Source: Papillibacter sp.
Lineage (GTDB): Bacteria; Bacillota; Clostridia; Oscillospirales; Oscillospiraceae
DNA length: 36,488 nt
Reading direction: 5' to 3'
Assembly: GCA_012838125.1 (NCBI GenBank)
Contig: DUPW01000070.1
Location: 1 to 36,488, forward strand
Part shown: positions 16,510 through 28,265 of the stretch, piece after piece
How positions within the stretch are numbered: the stretch's first letter is position 1
Layout of the letters: each line of letters starts with the position of its first letter
Notes under the pieces: model-generated
What the model was told of the DNA's origin: nothing
The model's input: only the letters and a program-made list of their open reading frames with translations
The model's database searches: none
Translations under genes and position numbers: made by a program

Positions 16510-18027
16510 CTATGGGGTGTTGTCCGCCGGTGCATCGCCCGCCTGCGAATCGGTGGGGAGGGAGGCGGGCGGTATTGAGATGGTGTCCCGCGCACTTGAC
16601 GGGAAGCAGACACGAAAATGCATGCCGCCGCCCCGGCGCGGTTTCGCTTCGATGGAGCCGCCGTATTCAAAGACCGTTTCGCGGACAATGGACAGGCCCA
16701 GTCCGCTGCCGCCGGAGACGCGGGAGCGGGCTTTGTCCACACGGTAGAAGCGGTCAAAGATAAAGGGCAGGTCGTCTTCAGGCACGCCGATGCCCGTGTC
16801 CTCCACGATGAGGTCGATAAACCCGTCCGAACAGGTCAGGCGGATGAAAACGTCGCCCCCTGGGCGGTTGTACTTGATGGCGTTTTCCACCAGATTGAAC
16901 ACCACATGGTGGAGGTCGTCCTCCAGCGCGTCCACGACGCAACCCGTCTGGAGATCGGCGTGGAGCGTCACACTGTTAGACTTGGCAAGGGGGCGGAGCA
17001 TGCGCAGGGACTGATTGACCACGTGGCGCATGTCCACGCTGGAGTGCTCCTTCGAGAGTTTGGAGTCAAGCCGCGTGAGCGTCATGAGCTTTGCCGTAAT
17101 GCGGGAGAGGCGCTCGGCCTCGGAACCGATGTCGGCAATGAATTCCCTGACGGTGGGCATGTCCATGTGCTCGTTTTGCAGGATGCTGTCCGTCAGGAGC
17201 CGGATGGAGGCGAGGGGCGTTTTCAGCTCGTGGGACGCGTCCGCCACGAAACGGCGGCGGATTTCCTCCGTCTCATGCAGGCGGCTTGTGAGGCTGTTAA
17301 ATTCGTCTCCCAAAAGGGCCAGTTCGTCCTTCCCCCTGATGGTGATGCGGTAGTTGTATTCCCCTTCCCGCACCGACTCAATGGCCTTGAGGACGGAGGT
17401 GATGCGGTTGACGATGGTCCAAATCATAAAGACCACCATCACAATGGACAGAAAGAGGATGACGAAGGAGATGCTTTTGATGGTGCTCTGCAGCCCGATG
17501 AGGATTTGGCCCTGCTCGGAGTCGTATTCATGGACGTAGACAACGCCAATCAGGCCGGTGTCCTTCCCCGTTACGGGGGTGTAGGCGCTGGAGGAGAAGG
17601 AGCCTTCCGAAAAGCGGGAGATAAAGATTGAGTTCCCCTGAAGGGCGAGGTGCGCTTCAGCGGGGCTGTAGCCGCTGTCGGGACTTTCGCTTCCGATGGC
17701 GACGTCGTAAATCGGCTCGGCGTCCGCGCCGGTCACCGTAACGTGGGTCACGCCTTTAAGGTCAAGGCGGGAGATGATTTGTCCCACACCCTCGTAGGTG
17801 AGGGTTGTGAACACATCGGAGAGGTTTGCGGCGATGGTGCCGGATTGGCTCTGGATAAAGGACTGTTTCGAGGCGAAAATCACGTCCCGGGAGGCGGTGA
17901 GGAAGTAGGTGTTCATGAGCACTAAAACGATGGCGATAACGGAGAAGTACATCAGCGTGAATTTCGTTTTGATGCTCGTGAGAAAACCGATACGGCGGGG
18001 TTTAGCTCTTGATGTAATAGCCAACAC
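16510..18027 (-). CDS. Sensor histidine kinase (HAMP, HisKA, HATPase_c)
   Basis: DASHELKTPLASIRLLTDSI, NLVENAIKYN, DTGIGVPEDDLPFIFDRFYRVDKARSR, GGSGLGLSIV. Confidence 0.95.
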   Translation of the reverse strand: MLAITSRAKPRRIGFLTSIKTKFTLMYFSVIAIVLVLMNTYFLTASRDVIFASKQSFIQSQSGTIAANLSDVFTTLTYEGVGQIISRLDLKGVTHVTVTGADAEPIYDVAIGSESPDSGYSPAEAHLALQGNSIFISRFSEGSFSSSAYTPVTGKDTGLIGVVYVHEYDSEQGQILIGLQSTIKSISFVILFLSIVMVVFMIWTIVNRITSVLKAIESVREGEYNYRITIRGKDELALLGDEFNSLTSRLHETEEIRRRFVADASHELKTPLASIRLLTDSILQNEHMDMPTVREFIADIGSEAERLSRITAKLMTLTRLDSKLSKEHSSVDMRHVVNQSLRMLRPLAKSNSVTLHADLQTGCVVDALEDDLHHVVFNLVENAIKYNRPGGDVFIRLTCSDGFIDLIVEDTGIGVPEDDLPFIFDRFYRVDKARSRVSGGSGLGLSIVRETVFEYGGSIEAKPRRGGGMHFRVCFPSSARDTISIPPASLPTDSQAGDAPADNTP

Positions 18028-18685
18028 CCCACTTCGTCATGATACGCTCCGGGGAGGCGGGATTGCGCTCTAACTTTTCCCGCAGGCGGCGCACGTGCAC
18101 GTCCACGGTGCGGATGTCGCCCTGATAGTCGTATCCCCAGATTATATTGAGCAGGTTTTCCCGGCTGTAGACCCTGTCGGGGTTGCGGGCGAGCAGCTCG
18201 ATGACGTCAAACTCCTTGGCGGTCAGCTCCACGGCCACGCCGTCTTTCTTTGCCATGCGCTTGTGGGTATCGAGGGTGATGTGGCCCACGGTGATAATGC
18301 TCTCGCTGGCGCCCGACTGGCTTGTGAGGGTACTACGCCGCAGCAGGGCGCGGATGCGGGCCTTCAGCTCGATGATGTTAAAGGGCTTGGTGACGTAATC
18401 GTCCGCCCCGTACTCGAAGCCAAGGATTTTGTCCACGTCTTCGCTGCGGGCTGTGAGCATTATAATCGGCACGGTGGAGAATTCACGGATGCGCATGCAG
18501 GCCTCAAGCCCGCTGAGCTTCGGCATCATCACGTCCAGGATGATGAGGTCGAAATTCCCTGTGCGTGCCCGCTCCACGGCCTCCTCGCCGTCAAAGGCTG
18601 CTTCAACCTGATAGCCTTCCGTTTCCAGGTTGAACTTGATGCCTTTCACCAGGAGCTGTTCATCGTCAACGACAAGAATTTTCAT
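18002..18685 (-). CDS. OmpR/PhoB-family response regulator
   Basis: ILVVDDEQLLVKGI, LIILDVMMPKLSGLE, winged-helix C-terminus RTVDVHVRRLREKLE. Confidence 0.96.
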   Translation of the reverse strand: MKILVVDDEQLLVKGIKFNLETEGYQVEAAFDGEEAVERARTGNFDLIILDVMMPKLSGLEACMRIREFSTVPIIMLTARSEDVDKILGFEYGADDYVTKPFNIIELKARIRALLRRSTLTSQSGASESIITVGHITLDTHKRMAKKDGVAVELTAKEFDVIELLARNPDRVYSRENLLNIIWGYDYQGDIRTVDVHVRRLREKLERNPASPERIMTKWGVGYYIKS

Positions 18686-18695
18686 AGTACCGCCC

Positions 18696-19157
18696 TCATC
18701 CTTCCGTAGTAATCATGTCTCGCATGGCGTTAAACTTACTCGGCCCGATGCCGGAGACGTCCATAATATCTGCCGGCGTGAGAAAGGGGCCGCTATTTTC
18801 GCGGTGGTCGATAATCCTCTGGGCAAGTGCCGGACCGATGCCGGGCAGGGTGTCAAGCTCCTCTGCCGTGGCTGTGTTGATATTTATGAGACTGCCATCG
18901 GCGGGAGTCGTTACCTCGGAATCGGAGACGTCCGCCGTAGGTAAAGGCGCTGGCTCGGATGCGGCGGCATCGGGCTGCGGCGCACTGGGTGCGGGGCTTA
19001 TGGCGCTGACCGGTGCCTGAATCGAGGCCCCATCGGGTTCGGCAAAGGTAATCACCGTTGAAGCGGTGCTTTTTCCCACGAAATAGCCCGCCGTAAAGAC
19101 GAGAAAGAGAAGCGTCAGGCCGATGGCGGCCTTTTCTATACGCGAGAGGTTTTTCAT
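18696..19157 (-). CDS. ComEA-like helix-hairpin-helix protein, membrane-anchored
   Basis: N-terminal TM segment; LININTATAEELDTLPGIGPALAQRIIDHRENSGPF HhH domain. Confidence 0.85.
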   Translation of the reverse strand: MKNLSRIEKAAIGLTLLFLVFTAGYFVGKSTASTVITFAEPDGASIQAPVSAISPAPSAPQPDAAASEPAPLPTADVSDSEVTTPADGSLININTATAEELDTLPGIGPALAQRIIDHRENSGPFLTPADIMDVSGIGPSKFNAMRDMITTEG

Positions 19158-19426
19158 TGAAGGGGCTCCTTTAAGAAAATCGTCGCAGAATAAGCAAAAG
19201 GCGGAGCGAATTCTTGCTTCCGGGCCGTGCAGTCTGGTATACTTAAGTCAAAAAGCTGAAAAGCAAAGCGCCTGAGGCCGGCCTTTGAAGTATTTTGACG
19301 AATCGGCACGCGGGCAAAAAAGCGTCTGCCTTAATATTATCATATCGCTTGAGCGCTAAGTCAATAAACGAAGATAAATACTGGAAACTATTGTGAATAG
19401 TATACCATACTTTGCGGGGGAATCAT

Positions 19427-21196
19427 ATGAGAATATTTGTGTCATTTTTCATAAGTATCGCTGTGCTCTTTGCGATTTTGATTCCCTTTTCCTCCGTTGC
19501 CCGGGCGGAAAACGCAGAAGAATTCGAGCTGCGCGCGGCGGCGGCCGTGCTGTATGAGAAGAATTCCGGGCAGATTTTGTATGACAAAAATGCGGCAGAG
19601 CCCCTTCACCCCGGTTCCCTTGCTAATTTGATGACTGTTCTTCTGGCCGTGGAGGCCGTGGGGCGCGGGGAGTTACGGCTGCACCAGACGATAACCGTAT
19701 CTCAAGAGGTACGAAGCCGCCTCGGCAGCGCCTCGGCCAACTATGACGTAGGCGAACATGTGCGCCTGTCAGACATGCTGTACGCGGCCTACATTGGCGT
19801 GGAGAGCGAGGCCTGCTATATCATCGCCGAGGCGGTGGGCGGCAGCGTGGAGGAGTTCGTGGCCCTCATGAACGCCCGGGCCAAGGCCCTCGGCTGCGGC
19901 GACACCCTTTATGCCGACCCCGCCGGAGAGGGTTCTGGTGAGCAGTATACAACCGCCCGGGATCAGGTGGTGATTTTCCGCGCCGCCGCTGAAAACGCCC
20001 TCTTTCTGAACATTGCCCAGACCACGTCCCACCGCACCGCTGCCACGGAGCGGTCTCCCGAACGCACCATCGTCAACGCAAACCTCGCCCTGCGCCCTGA
20101 GTCGGAGTACTATTACCCCGGCCTTTACGCCGGAATGCCCGATGGGCCGTCCTCAAGTGCCGGCAGTTTCGTTTCTGCGGCACAGGTAGGCGGAATGCAT
20201 TTCTTCGCGGCGGTCATCGGCGCTGAACAGGTGGAGCGGCGGGGACAGGCCCCCCTCATGGAGAGCTACACCGAAACGGTGCGGCTGTACGAATGGGCCG
20301 CCTCAACCTTTGCATGGCGCAACGTGACGATGGAGCACCGCGTCGTCGCCACCATGCCGGTGGATTACGGCCTGGGGCGGGACAAAGTCGATTTAAGTCC
20401 GGCGGAGACGGTTCGCCTGCTCCTGCCGAACGCGGTGACCGATGCAGACATTAAATACGCCGTCTTCCTGCACGGGCGGGAAAACGGTGAGGCCATCACG
20501 GCACCCGTGACCCGGGGTGAGATTCTCGGGGGCATGACCATCAGTATCCCCGGTCAGCCGGAGGTGAAGGTGCCCCTTGTGGCCGAGCAGAACATCCAGA
20601 TGGACCGCAAGACATTCTTTAAGGCGGAACTGAAACGGGCCCTGACGAACAAGTGGGTTCTCATCGGCATCGTGGTGCTGGCCATTATTATGGGTACATA
20701 CACTTACATCGTCGTCATGTACAGGCGGACGCAGTATGAAAACACCATACGCCGCCGCGAATCCCTGCGCCGCTACTACGAAGAGCGGCAGGAGGAGCAG
20801 GATACCACCCGTCTGCCGCGCCAGCCCGCGCAGATAGCCCTTCACCGAGATGCATCACCAGAAGAGAGCGGCGGAGGTGCCGAGCCGCCTGAAAAGCCCC
20901 AGAGGGTGTTCAATGGCAGTGCCGAGCCGCCTGAAAAGCCCCAGAGGGTGTTCAATGGCGGTGCCGAGCCACCTGAAAAGTCCCAGAGGGCGTTTAATGG
21001 CGGTGCCGAGCCGTTTGAAAAGCCCCGGAAGACGCTCAGCAGTGGCGCACTAAAACCCATAGCTTCGCCGCAGGACGCGCTCTCTGAGGTGCAGGAACTG
21101 ACGGACGAGGAGATTATTAGACTGGCCTCCCTGAGCAAAGACGATTTGCTCGCCGAACTGGATGCCCTCATCGAAACGGACTCCGTCGAGTTTTAA
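19427..21196 (+). CDS. DacF/peptidase S11-like protein with degenerate active-site motifs, C-terminal TM and repeat tail
   Basis: S11-like fold order (AAAVLYEKNSGQILYDKNAAEPLHPGSLANLMTVLLAVEAV...), TM segment WVLIGIVVLAIIMGTYTYIVVMY, then 14-aa repeats. Confidence 0.8.
   Translation: MRIFVSFFISIAVLFAILIPFSSVARAENAEEFELRAAAAVLYEKNSGQILYDKNAAEPLHPGSLANLMTVLLAVEAVGRGELRLHQTITVSQEVRSRLGSASANYDVGEHVRLSDMLYAAYIGVESEACYIIAEAVGGSVEEFVALMNARAKALGCGDTLYADPAGEGSGEQYTTARDQVVIFRAAAENALFLNIAQTTSHRTAATERSPERTIVNANLALRPESEYYYPGLYAGMPDGPSSSAGSFVSAAQVGGMHFFAAVIGAEQVERRGQAPLMESYTETVRLYEWAASTFAWRNVTMEHRVVATMPVDYGLGRDKVDLSPAETVRLLLPNAVTDADIKYAVFLHGRENGEAITAPVTRGEILGGMTISIPGQPEVKVPLVAEQNIQMDRKTFFKAELKRALTNKWVLIGIVVLAIIMGTYTYIVVMYRRTQYENTIRRRESLRRYYEERQEEQDTTRLPRQPAQIALHRDASPEESGGGAEPPEKPQRVFNGSAEPPEKPQRVFNGGAEPPEKSQRAFNGGAEPFEKPRKTLSSGALKPIASPQDALSEVQELTDEEIIRLASLSKDDLLAELDALIETDSVEF
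20876..21043 (+). repeat. Four tandem 42-bp coding repeats (14 aa, consensus GAEPPEKPQRVFNG)
   Basis: Units at 20876, 20918, 20960, 21002; the last is diverged (GAEPFEKPRKTLSS). Confidence 0.95.
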
Positions 21197-21233
21197 CCGG
21201 TGCATAAAAATCGAAAAGGACAGCCGAAACAAA

Positions 21234-21266
21234 GCGCCCGTGCCGCATCATGGCACGGGCGCTTTT
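21234..21266 (+). terminator. Rho-independent terminator (possibly bidirectional)
   Basis: GCGCCCGTGCC-N7-GGCACGGGCGC followed by TTTTG. Confidence 0.8.
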
Positions 21267-21330
21267 GTCTATAGGAGGAAGATGGATGGCGGTTTCGGTG
21301 GACAGGCTTCCATCGTTTTACCCTTGTGGA

Positions 21331-23358
21331 TTAGAAGGTGACTCTTCCGACGAAGGTGAAGGTGTGAATGTTGAAGACGGAGACGTCGTCAGAGCTGACG
21401 ATATAGACGTAGTCGCCGATATACAGTCCGCGGGAGTTATAGGTCCACTGGGCGGAATCGGTTTGGAGCAGGCGGTAAAAGCCGGTGGTATCGTCGTAGC
21501 CGTAGAAGGCGTAGCCGTTGTCCACGGGGAAGCCGATGAGCTTTTTCGCCGGCGAGATGAGGATGGCCTTGTGGTTATACAGGGCGGGGGAGTATCGGTC
21601 TCCCAGCAGGAGCTCGTGGTAAACGGTGACGTCCGTCTTATCCGTGGTGTCGAACATCACGAGCTTCATGCCTGTGGTGCGGCCCGTTTCGGGGTCGGCG
21701 TCCATCCCCAGGCCGAAGAGGCGGTTTTCCCCGAAGACGTGCATGTACTGGGAGAAACCAGGGATTTTCAGGGCGCTGAGGACCTGCGGGTTTGCGGGAT
21801 CGGACAAATCTACGGCAAAGAGGGGGTCCACCCGCTCAAACGTCGTGATATAGCCGATGGGGCCGTCGAACCGGACGGAGTAGACCTGTTCACCGGGGGC
21901 TAAATCGGTGACGCTGCCCATGACGTTTAAGTTCTCATCCAGCACATACAGGTTATTGTGCGTGCCGTTATCGTGCCACTTGTAGTTTGTAAATCCCATC
22001 TCCTCGTCAACGTAGACGGACCAGCGGGAGGTAAACTGGGTTGTGACGACGCGGAGCGCATTCTCGTAGGCGTCCAAGGCGAACTGCCCGTAGAGAGAGC
22101 CGTTTACGGAGCCGCTGGCGGCAATTTCAAGGCCCCCTTCGGCGAGGTCAAAGCGGACGATGTCCGTCCTGTTACTGGAGGCGTAGTCGGTGACGGTGTA
22201 GACGCTGTAGCGATACGGCGCAGACTGCTCTTCCACGTACTGCGTGCCGGCGACGTACAGGGCGTCAGCGTTCATGTAGATGGTGCTGCCGCCGCCGAGG
22301 ACGGAGCGGGTGGCGGAAAGGGCGCCGCTTTCAAGGTCGTAGGCGCAGACGACGGTGTACTGGGTGGAGGGGATGATGGGCATGATGCCGATTTCCCCCG
22401 GTGCAACCAGGCGCTTTTCACCATCCTGATACACGCTGGGGACGAAGGTCTCCGGCGTTCTTTCGTCGAAGCTGTACATGGAGTAGTTGGACACGAGATA
22501 GAGGGTGCCGCTTAAAAGGCGGGAAGACAGGAGGCTGCCGTCCTGCGCCAGCACTGTCGAGCGTTTCGGCGCACTGCGGTTGGAGATGTCATAAAGCGTG
22601 ACTTTGGTGACGGTTTTGCCGGAGGGGTAGGGGAGGATAGCGACATCGGCGGCGATGCGCTCGGCCTCAACGGGATCTGCCTTCACAGCAGGCGCAGCCT
22701 TCGTGGCCACGGGCGCTTTGGCCTTCGAGGGTTCGACCTCCGAGGATGAGGTGCCGGAACCGGACGCGAAGGACTCCGGCGGGGCGGACGTTTCAACGCC
22801 CTTTTCCCACGCAATCACATCGTCCCTGTAATAGACCGTGTAGGAATAGAAGGATGAGACCACGGCGGCCACGTCACCGCTTATATAGAGGTCGGTGGCG
22901 TATTCGTTGAAGTGGATGGTATCATTTTGCGGGGTATCGAAGAGCTTGATGGCGGAGAGTTTCACGGGTTTTCCGCCGAGGGCTTCCAGAATGACGAGTT
23001 CGTCGTTTCGCAGGACGTAGATGTAACGCCCGTCCGTCTTGACGATATCGCCTTCGTCGATGCCCTCAACCTGGACGTTCGTCTGGGAATAATCGTCCCG
23101 GCCTCCGACCGGAGCCTGTGAGGCCTCCGGGGCGGGCGCGGCCACATCGGCAGGTACAGCCACATCCGCAGTTGCCATGCCTTTGCCTTCATAAGCGAAG
23201 CGGGAGCGAGCGGCTTTCAGAGCGCTTAAAATATCATCGTACGATGCGGCGAGTTTGATTTCTTCTTCCGTTTCCGGCTTTTCGGCGGCAAAGGTGCCGC
23301 CTGTCAGGAGTATAAACGAGAGACAGAGAAGCCCGGCGATAAACGATTTCAGTCGCAT
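21331..23358 (-). CDS. Secreted beta-propeller domain protein (PF09826-like)
   Basis: Signal peptide MRLKSFIAGLLCLSFILLTGGTFA; YSQTNVQVEGIDEGDIVKTDGRYIYVLRNDELVILEA signature; RBS GAGGAGTG. Confidence 0.8.
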   Translation of the reverse strand: MRLKSFIAGLLCLSFILLTGGTFAAEKPETEEEIKLAASYDDILSALKAARSRFAYEGKGMATADVAVPADVAAPAPEASQAPVGGRDDYSQTNVQVEGIDEGDIVKTDGRYIYVLRNDELVILEALGGKPVKLSAIKLFDTPQNDTIHFNEYATDLYISGDVAAVVSSFYSYTVYYRDDVIAWEKGVETSAPPESFASGSGTSSSEVEPSKAKAPVATKAAPAVKADPVEAERIAADVAILPYPSGKTVTKVTLYDISNRSAPKRSTVLAQDGSLLSSRLLSGTLYLVSNYSMYSFDERTPETFVPSVYQDGEKRLVAPGEIGIMPIIPSTQYTVVCAYDLESGALSATRSVLGGGSTIYMNADALYVAGTQYVEEQSAPYRYSVYTVTDYASSNRTDIVRFDLAEGGLEIAASGSVNGSLYGQFALDAYENALRVVTTQFTSRWSVYVDEEMGFTNYKWHDNGTHNNLYVLDENLNVMGSVTDLAPGEQVYSVRFDGPIGYITTFERVDPLFAVDLSDPANPQVLSALKIPGFSQYMHVFGENRLFGLGMDADPETGRTTGMKLVMFDTTDKTDVTVYHELLLGDRYSPALYNHKAILISPAKKLIGFPVDNGYAFYGYDDTTGFYRLLQTDSAQWTYNSRGLYIGDYVYIVSSDDVSVFNIHTFTFVGRVTF

Positions 23359-23421
23359 TGTATTCACTCCTCGTGATTTACTACGGTGACTTAGACGCAC
23401 GGGAGAGGAGGATTGTTCCAT

Positions 23422-23455
23422 AAAAAAGCAGGCAGCGTGAAAGCTGCCTGCTTTT
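23422..23455 (-). terminator. Rho-independent terminator after groEL
   Basis: Minus strand GCAGGCAGC-N6-GCTGCCTGC followed by TTTTTTA. Confidence 0.85.
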
Positions 23456-23464
23456 CGGTTAATT

Positions 23465-25105
<1,641 letters not shown>

Positions 25106-25121
25106 TTATGAATCTCTCGTG

Positions 25122-25433
<312 letters not shown>

Positions 25434-25446
25434 TTAACCTGAAAAA

Positions 25447-25473
25447 TTAGCACTCGAACTAGTGGAGTGCTAA
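25447..25473. promoter_or_regulatory. CIRCE element (HrcA operator)
   Basis: TTAGCACTC-N9-GAGTGCTAA, exact consensus. Confidence 0.98.
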
Positions 25474-25481
25474 CGCATACT

Positions 25482-25510
25482 ATAATAGTCCAAGAAATGC
25501 TATTGTGCAA
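25482..25510 (-). promoter_or_regulatory. Predicted groES-groEL promoter
   Basis: Minus strand TTGCAC-17-TATTAT directly upstream of CIRCE. Confidence 0.65.
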
Positions 25511-25733
25511 CTACCGTCTTGCCCAAATTTGCGCAAATACAGCAAAATAACGGGGTTAGCGCAAAAATATCAAGGTATTTCTGTTGCAAGGTTAAAAATA
25601 CTTCAATTCTCTACCGAATTCTAATGTCCAAGTGGAGCAAAAGGGGTAGAAAATGAGAAATCACCTCACCCATCCTTCCAAAAAAGGGGTAGATGCAGCC
25701 CGAAACAAAGCTAGTATACCCCATTGGGCTGGA

Positions 25734-26861
25734 TTATTTCGCCGGCCTTTTCGGGTAGTACATGAACAGGTCGCACTTTATCATGCCGTTGTACAGCTTG
25801 CGTTTTTTCGTGGCCGAACGCCCGAAGGCCTGCTCAAACTCCGTGTGGGAGGAGAGGATATAGAGATTCCAGTCCCGAAGGGTCGAGACGGCCTTTCCGA
25901 ACGCCGTATAGAGCCGCTCGGCGTCTTTGCGTTCCATCACCCGCTCCCCGTAAGGCGGATTTGTCATGATGATGCCGCCGGCCGTTTCCCTCGTAAACGC
26001 GCACGCATCGGCCACTTCAAAGCAGATGTGTTCCGCGACGCCGGCGCGGCGGGCGTTGTCCTTCGCGATTTGAACGCTCTGAGGGTCGATGTCCCCGCCC
26101 CAAATTGAGTAGTTGCCGCGGTATTCCTTGTCCCGTGCCTCGTCCTTCGCCGCTGTCCACACGTTCTGGGGCAGCCATGCCCATTTCTCGGCGGCAAAGG
26201 GGCGATTTAGCCCCGGGGCGCGGTTGAGCGCGGCGAGGGCGGCTTCGATGCAGATTGTGCCGGAGCCGCAGAAGGGGTCGCAGACCTCATCCCGCCCGCG
26301 GTAGCGGGCAAGGCGCACGATGGCGGCGGCGAGGGTCTCCCTCAGGGGAGCGGCGTTGCCCACGGGGCGGTAGCCGCGCTTATGCAGACCGGCGCCGGAG
26401 GTGTCAATGGAGAGAGTGGCCACGTCGTTCATAATCGCAAACTGCACCTGATACGTGGCGCCTGTCTCCTTAAACCAGCTGTTTTTGTACTTCGTTTTCA
26501 GCCGCTCAACAATGGCCTTCTTCACGATGCTCTGGCAGTCCGGCACGGAAAACAGCTTTGAATTGAGCGCGTGGCCTTTTACGGGAAACGCCCCGTCCAT
26601 GGGGATATACCGCTCCCATGGCATGGCTTTCACGCCCTCAAACAGGGCGTCGAACGTCTCGCACCGCGTCCGACCCACCACAATGAGCACCCGCTCACCT
26701 GTGCGCAGGTTGATGTTGACGCGGGCGATATCTCCTTTCGTACCGGTGAAAAAGACGCGCCCGTTTTCCGCTTTGACGTCTTTCATGTCAAGGCGGCGCA
26801 GCTCGTCAGATACGAGCCCTTCCAGTCCGAACAAAGTCGGAACACACAGAGTCATTTCCAT
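25734..26861 (-). CDS. THUMP domain class I SAM RNA guanine-N2-methyltransferase (RlmL N-terminal/YpsC-like)
   Basis: DPFCGSGTICIEAAL and IIMTNPPYGERV motifs; N-terminal THUMP region. Confidence 0.9.
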   Translation of the reverse strand: MEMTLCVPTLFGLEGLVSDELRRLDMKDVKAENGRVFFTGTKGDIARVNINLRTGERVLIVVGRTRCETFDALFEGVKAMPWERYIPMDGAFPVKGHALNSKLFSVPDCQSIVKKAIVERLKTKYKNSWFKETGATYQVQFAIMNDVATLSIDTSGAGLHKRGYRPVGNAAPLRETLAAAIVRLARYRGRDEVCDPFCGSGTICIEAALAALNRAPGLNRPFAAEKWAWLPQNVWTAAKDEARDKEYRGNYSIWGGDIDPQSVQIAKDNARRAGVAEHICFEVADACAFTRETAGGIIMTNPPYGERVMERKDAERLYTAFGKAVSTLRDWNLYILSSHTEFEQAFGRSATKKRKLYNGMIKCDLFMYYPKRPAK

Positions 26862-26941
26862 GATTTTAACCTTTTACCATCCTTTGTGTAAGCGGTGAGC
26901 ATCATATCATAATGTTGCCTGCTTTGTAAACGAAAAATACG

Positions 26942-26970
26942 AAAGCGAAGGCGAATGCCTTCGCTTTTTT
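26942..26970. terminator. Terminator between thyA and the methyltransferase
   Basis: AAAGCGAAGGC-GAAT-GCCTTCGCTTTTTT. Confidence 0.75.
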
Positions 26971-26976
26971 GCGTTT

Positions 26977-27720
26977 TTATCCCTTTTTCTCTCTCAGCTG
27001 CCGTACCATCTCCGCGATGTCCGGCCGGGCTTCCGCCATGAGCTCGTCCCACTCGCCGGCGTAGCGGTAGGTCACCTCCGCGCCGCTGTGAAGGCGCTTT
27101 ATGTAGCCGTCGAAGAGCCCGTAGTCCCGCTCGTAGACGTGAAAGCTGTTGGCGCGGTGGGTGTATGTGCCCATGTCTACGCCTACAGCGTCGGCAATGC
27201 GTTTTTGGAGCAGGACGAGGGCAAAGGCGTTCATGAAGGCGGCTTTCGTGGCGTCGTTGGAGCGGAAGAGGACTTTGCAGTGGAGTTTTCCGCCGCGGAT
27301 GAGATAGTGGATGCTTTGCAGGCAGGCGGGGGAGCCGGTGTGCATATCCTCATCACTGCGGATGCTGATAACGGCGCGGCGGGTATCCGGATTGCGGCGT
27401 AGCTCCTCGATGACCCAGGGCAATTGTTTTTCCATGCGCTGGTGGTAGGTGTATTCCCATTTGCCCCGCGCCACTTCAAAGTCCAGAATACCGTCCAGCA
27501 TTTCCTGACGGTACTGCTCCAGCGAGCGGGGGTCCCCGATAAACAGGCGGCTGATCATCGGCTCTGAAAGGGGCTCGAGAACCACCATCGTCATGGACGC
27601 TTCCTTCTGGTTCGTGTTGTAGTCGGTGCAGGGCAGTTCATCGTGGTTTTCAGAGAGGGCTAAAAGGGCGTTGTGGTACGCCTCCGGCAATGTACGGCCC
27701 GTTACAAATAACTCGTGCAT
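26977..27720 (-). CDS. Thymidylate synthase-family protein (short, divergent)
   Basis: RRAVISIRSDEDMHTGSPACLQSIHYLIRGGKLHCKVLFRSND and YTHRANSFHVY; adjacent to DHFR. Confidence 0.8.
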   Translation of the reverse strand: MHELFVTGRTLPEAYHNALLALSENHDELPCTDYNTNQKEASMTMVVLEPLSEPMISRLFIGDPRSLEQYRQEMLDGILDFEVARGKWEYTYHQRMEKQLPWVIEELRRNPDTRRAVISIRSDEDMHTGSPACLQSIHYLIRGGKLHCKVLFRSNDATKAAFMNAFALVLLQKRIADAVGVDMGTYTHRANSFHVYERDYGLFDGYIKRLHSGAEVTYRYAGEWDELMAEARPDIAEMVRQLREKKG

Positions 27721-27724
27721 CCTG

Positions 27725-28237
27725 TTACCTCGCTTCCTGTGTGTATCGGAGGGGGCTTACGTTTTCGTAGCGGTGATAGGCGAAAGTAATGCCCTGGGAC
27801 TCAAAAACATCGCTACTTTCCCGAAGCACCCAGTTTGGCATCGCGTCCAGATTGGGGAAGTAGACGTCCGACTCGGCGGTGGTGTAAAACTTCGTGATAT
27901 ATGCGGTGTCGCAGTAGTTGAGGAGGAGGTGAAACACCATCGCCCCGCCCACGACGAAGACATTTTCGTCGTGCGCAGTTTCGCGAAACACCTCATCGAT
28001 GGAGGAGGCCACCGTGGCCCCTTCAATACTAAAGGAAGGATTGCGGGAGAGGATGATGTTGCGGCGGCCGGGAAGGGGCTTTTGCCCCGGGAAATCCAGC
28101 ACGGTGCGCCGCCCGACGATAATCGTTGAGCCAAGGGTTTTTTCGCGAAAGTACTTGCGGTCTTCCGGAATGATGATGTTCTGGGTGCCGTCCTTCCCGA
28201 TACCCCAGTTGTTGTCTACGGCGACGATGACATTCAT
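27725..28237 (-). CDS. Dihydrofolate reductase
   Basis: MNVIVAVDNNWGIGKDG, STIIVGRRTVLDFP, ENVFVVGGAMVFHLLL. Confidence 0.93.
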   Translation of the reverse strand: MNVIVAVDNNWGIGKDGTQNIIIPEDRKYFREKTLGSTIIVGRRTVLDFPGQKPLPGRRNIILSRNPSFSIEGATVASSIDEVFRETAHDENVFVVGGAMVFHLLLNYCDTAYITKFYTTAESDVYFPNLDAMPNWVLRESSDVFESQGITFAYHRYENVSPLRYTQEAR

Positions 28238-28265
28238 ATAAAGGCCTCCATAAGTGTCCGGCATC

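Noticed and set aside
20876-21043. Possible CRISPR-like direct repeats
   Set aside because: Contiguous 42-bp in-frame coding repeats with no spacers.
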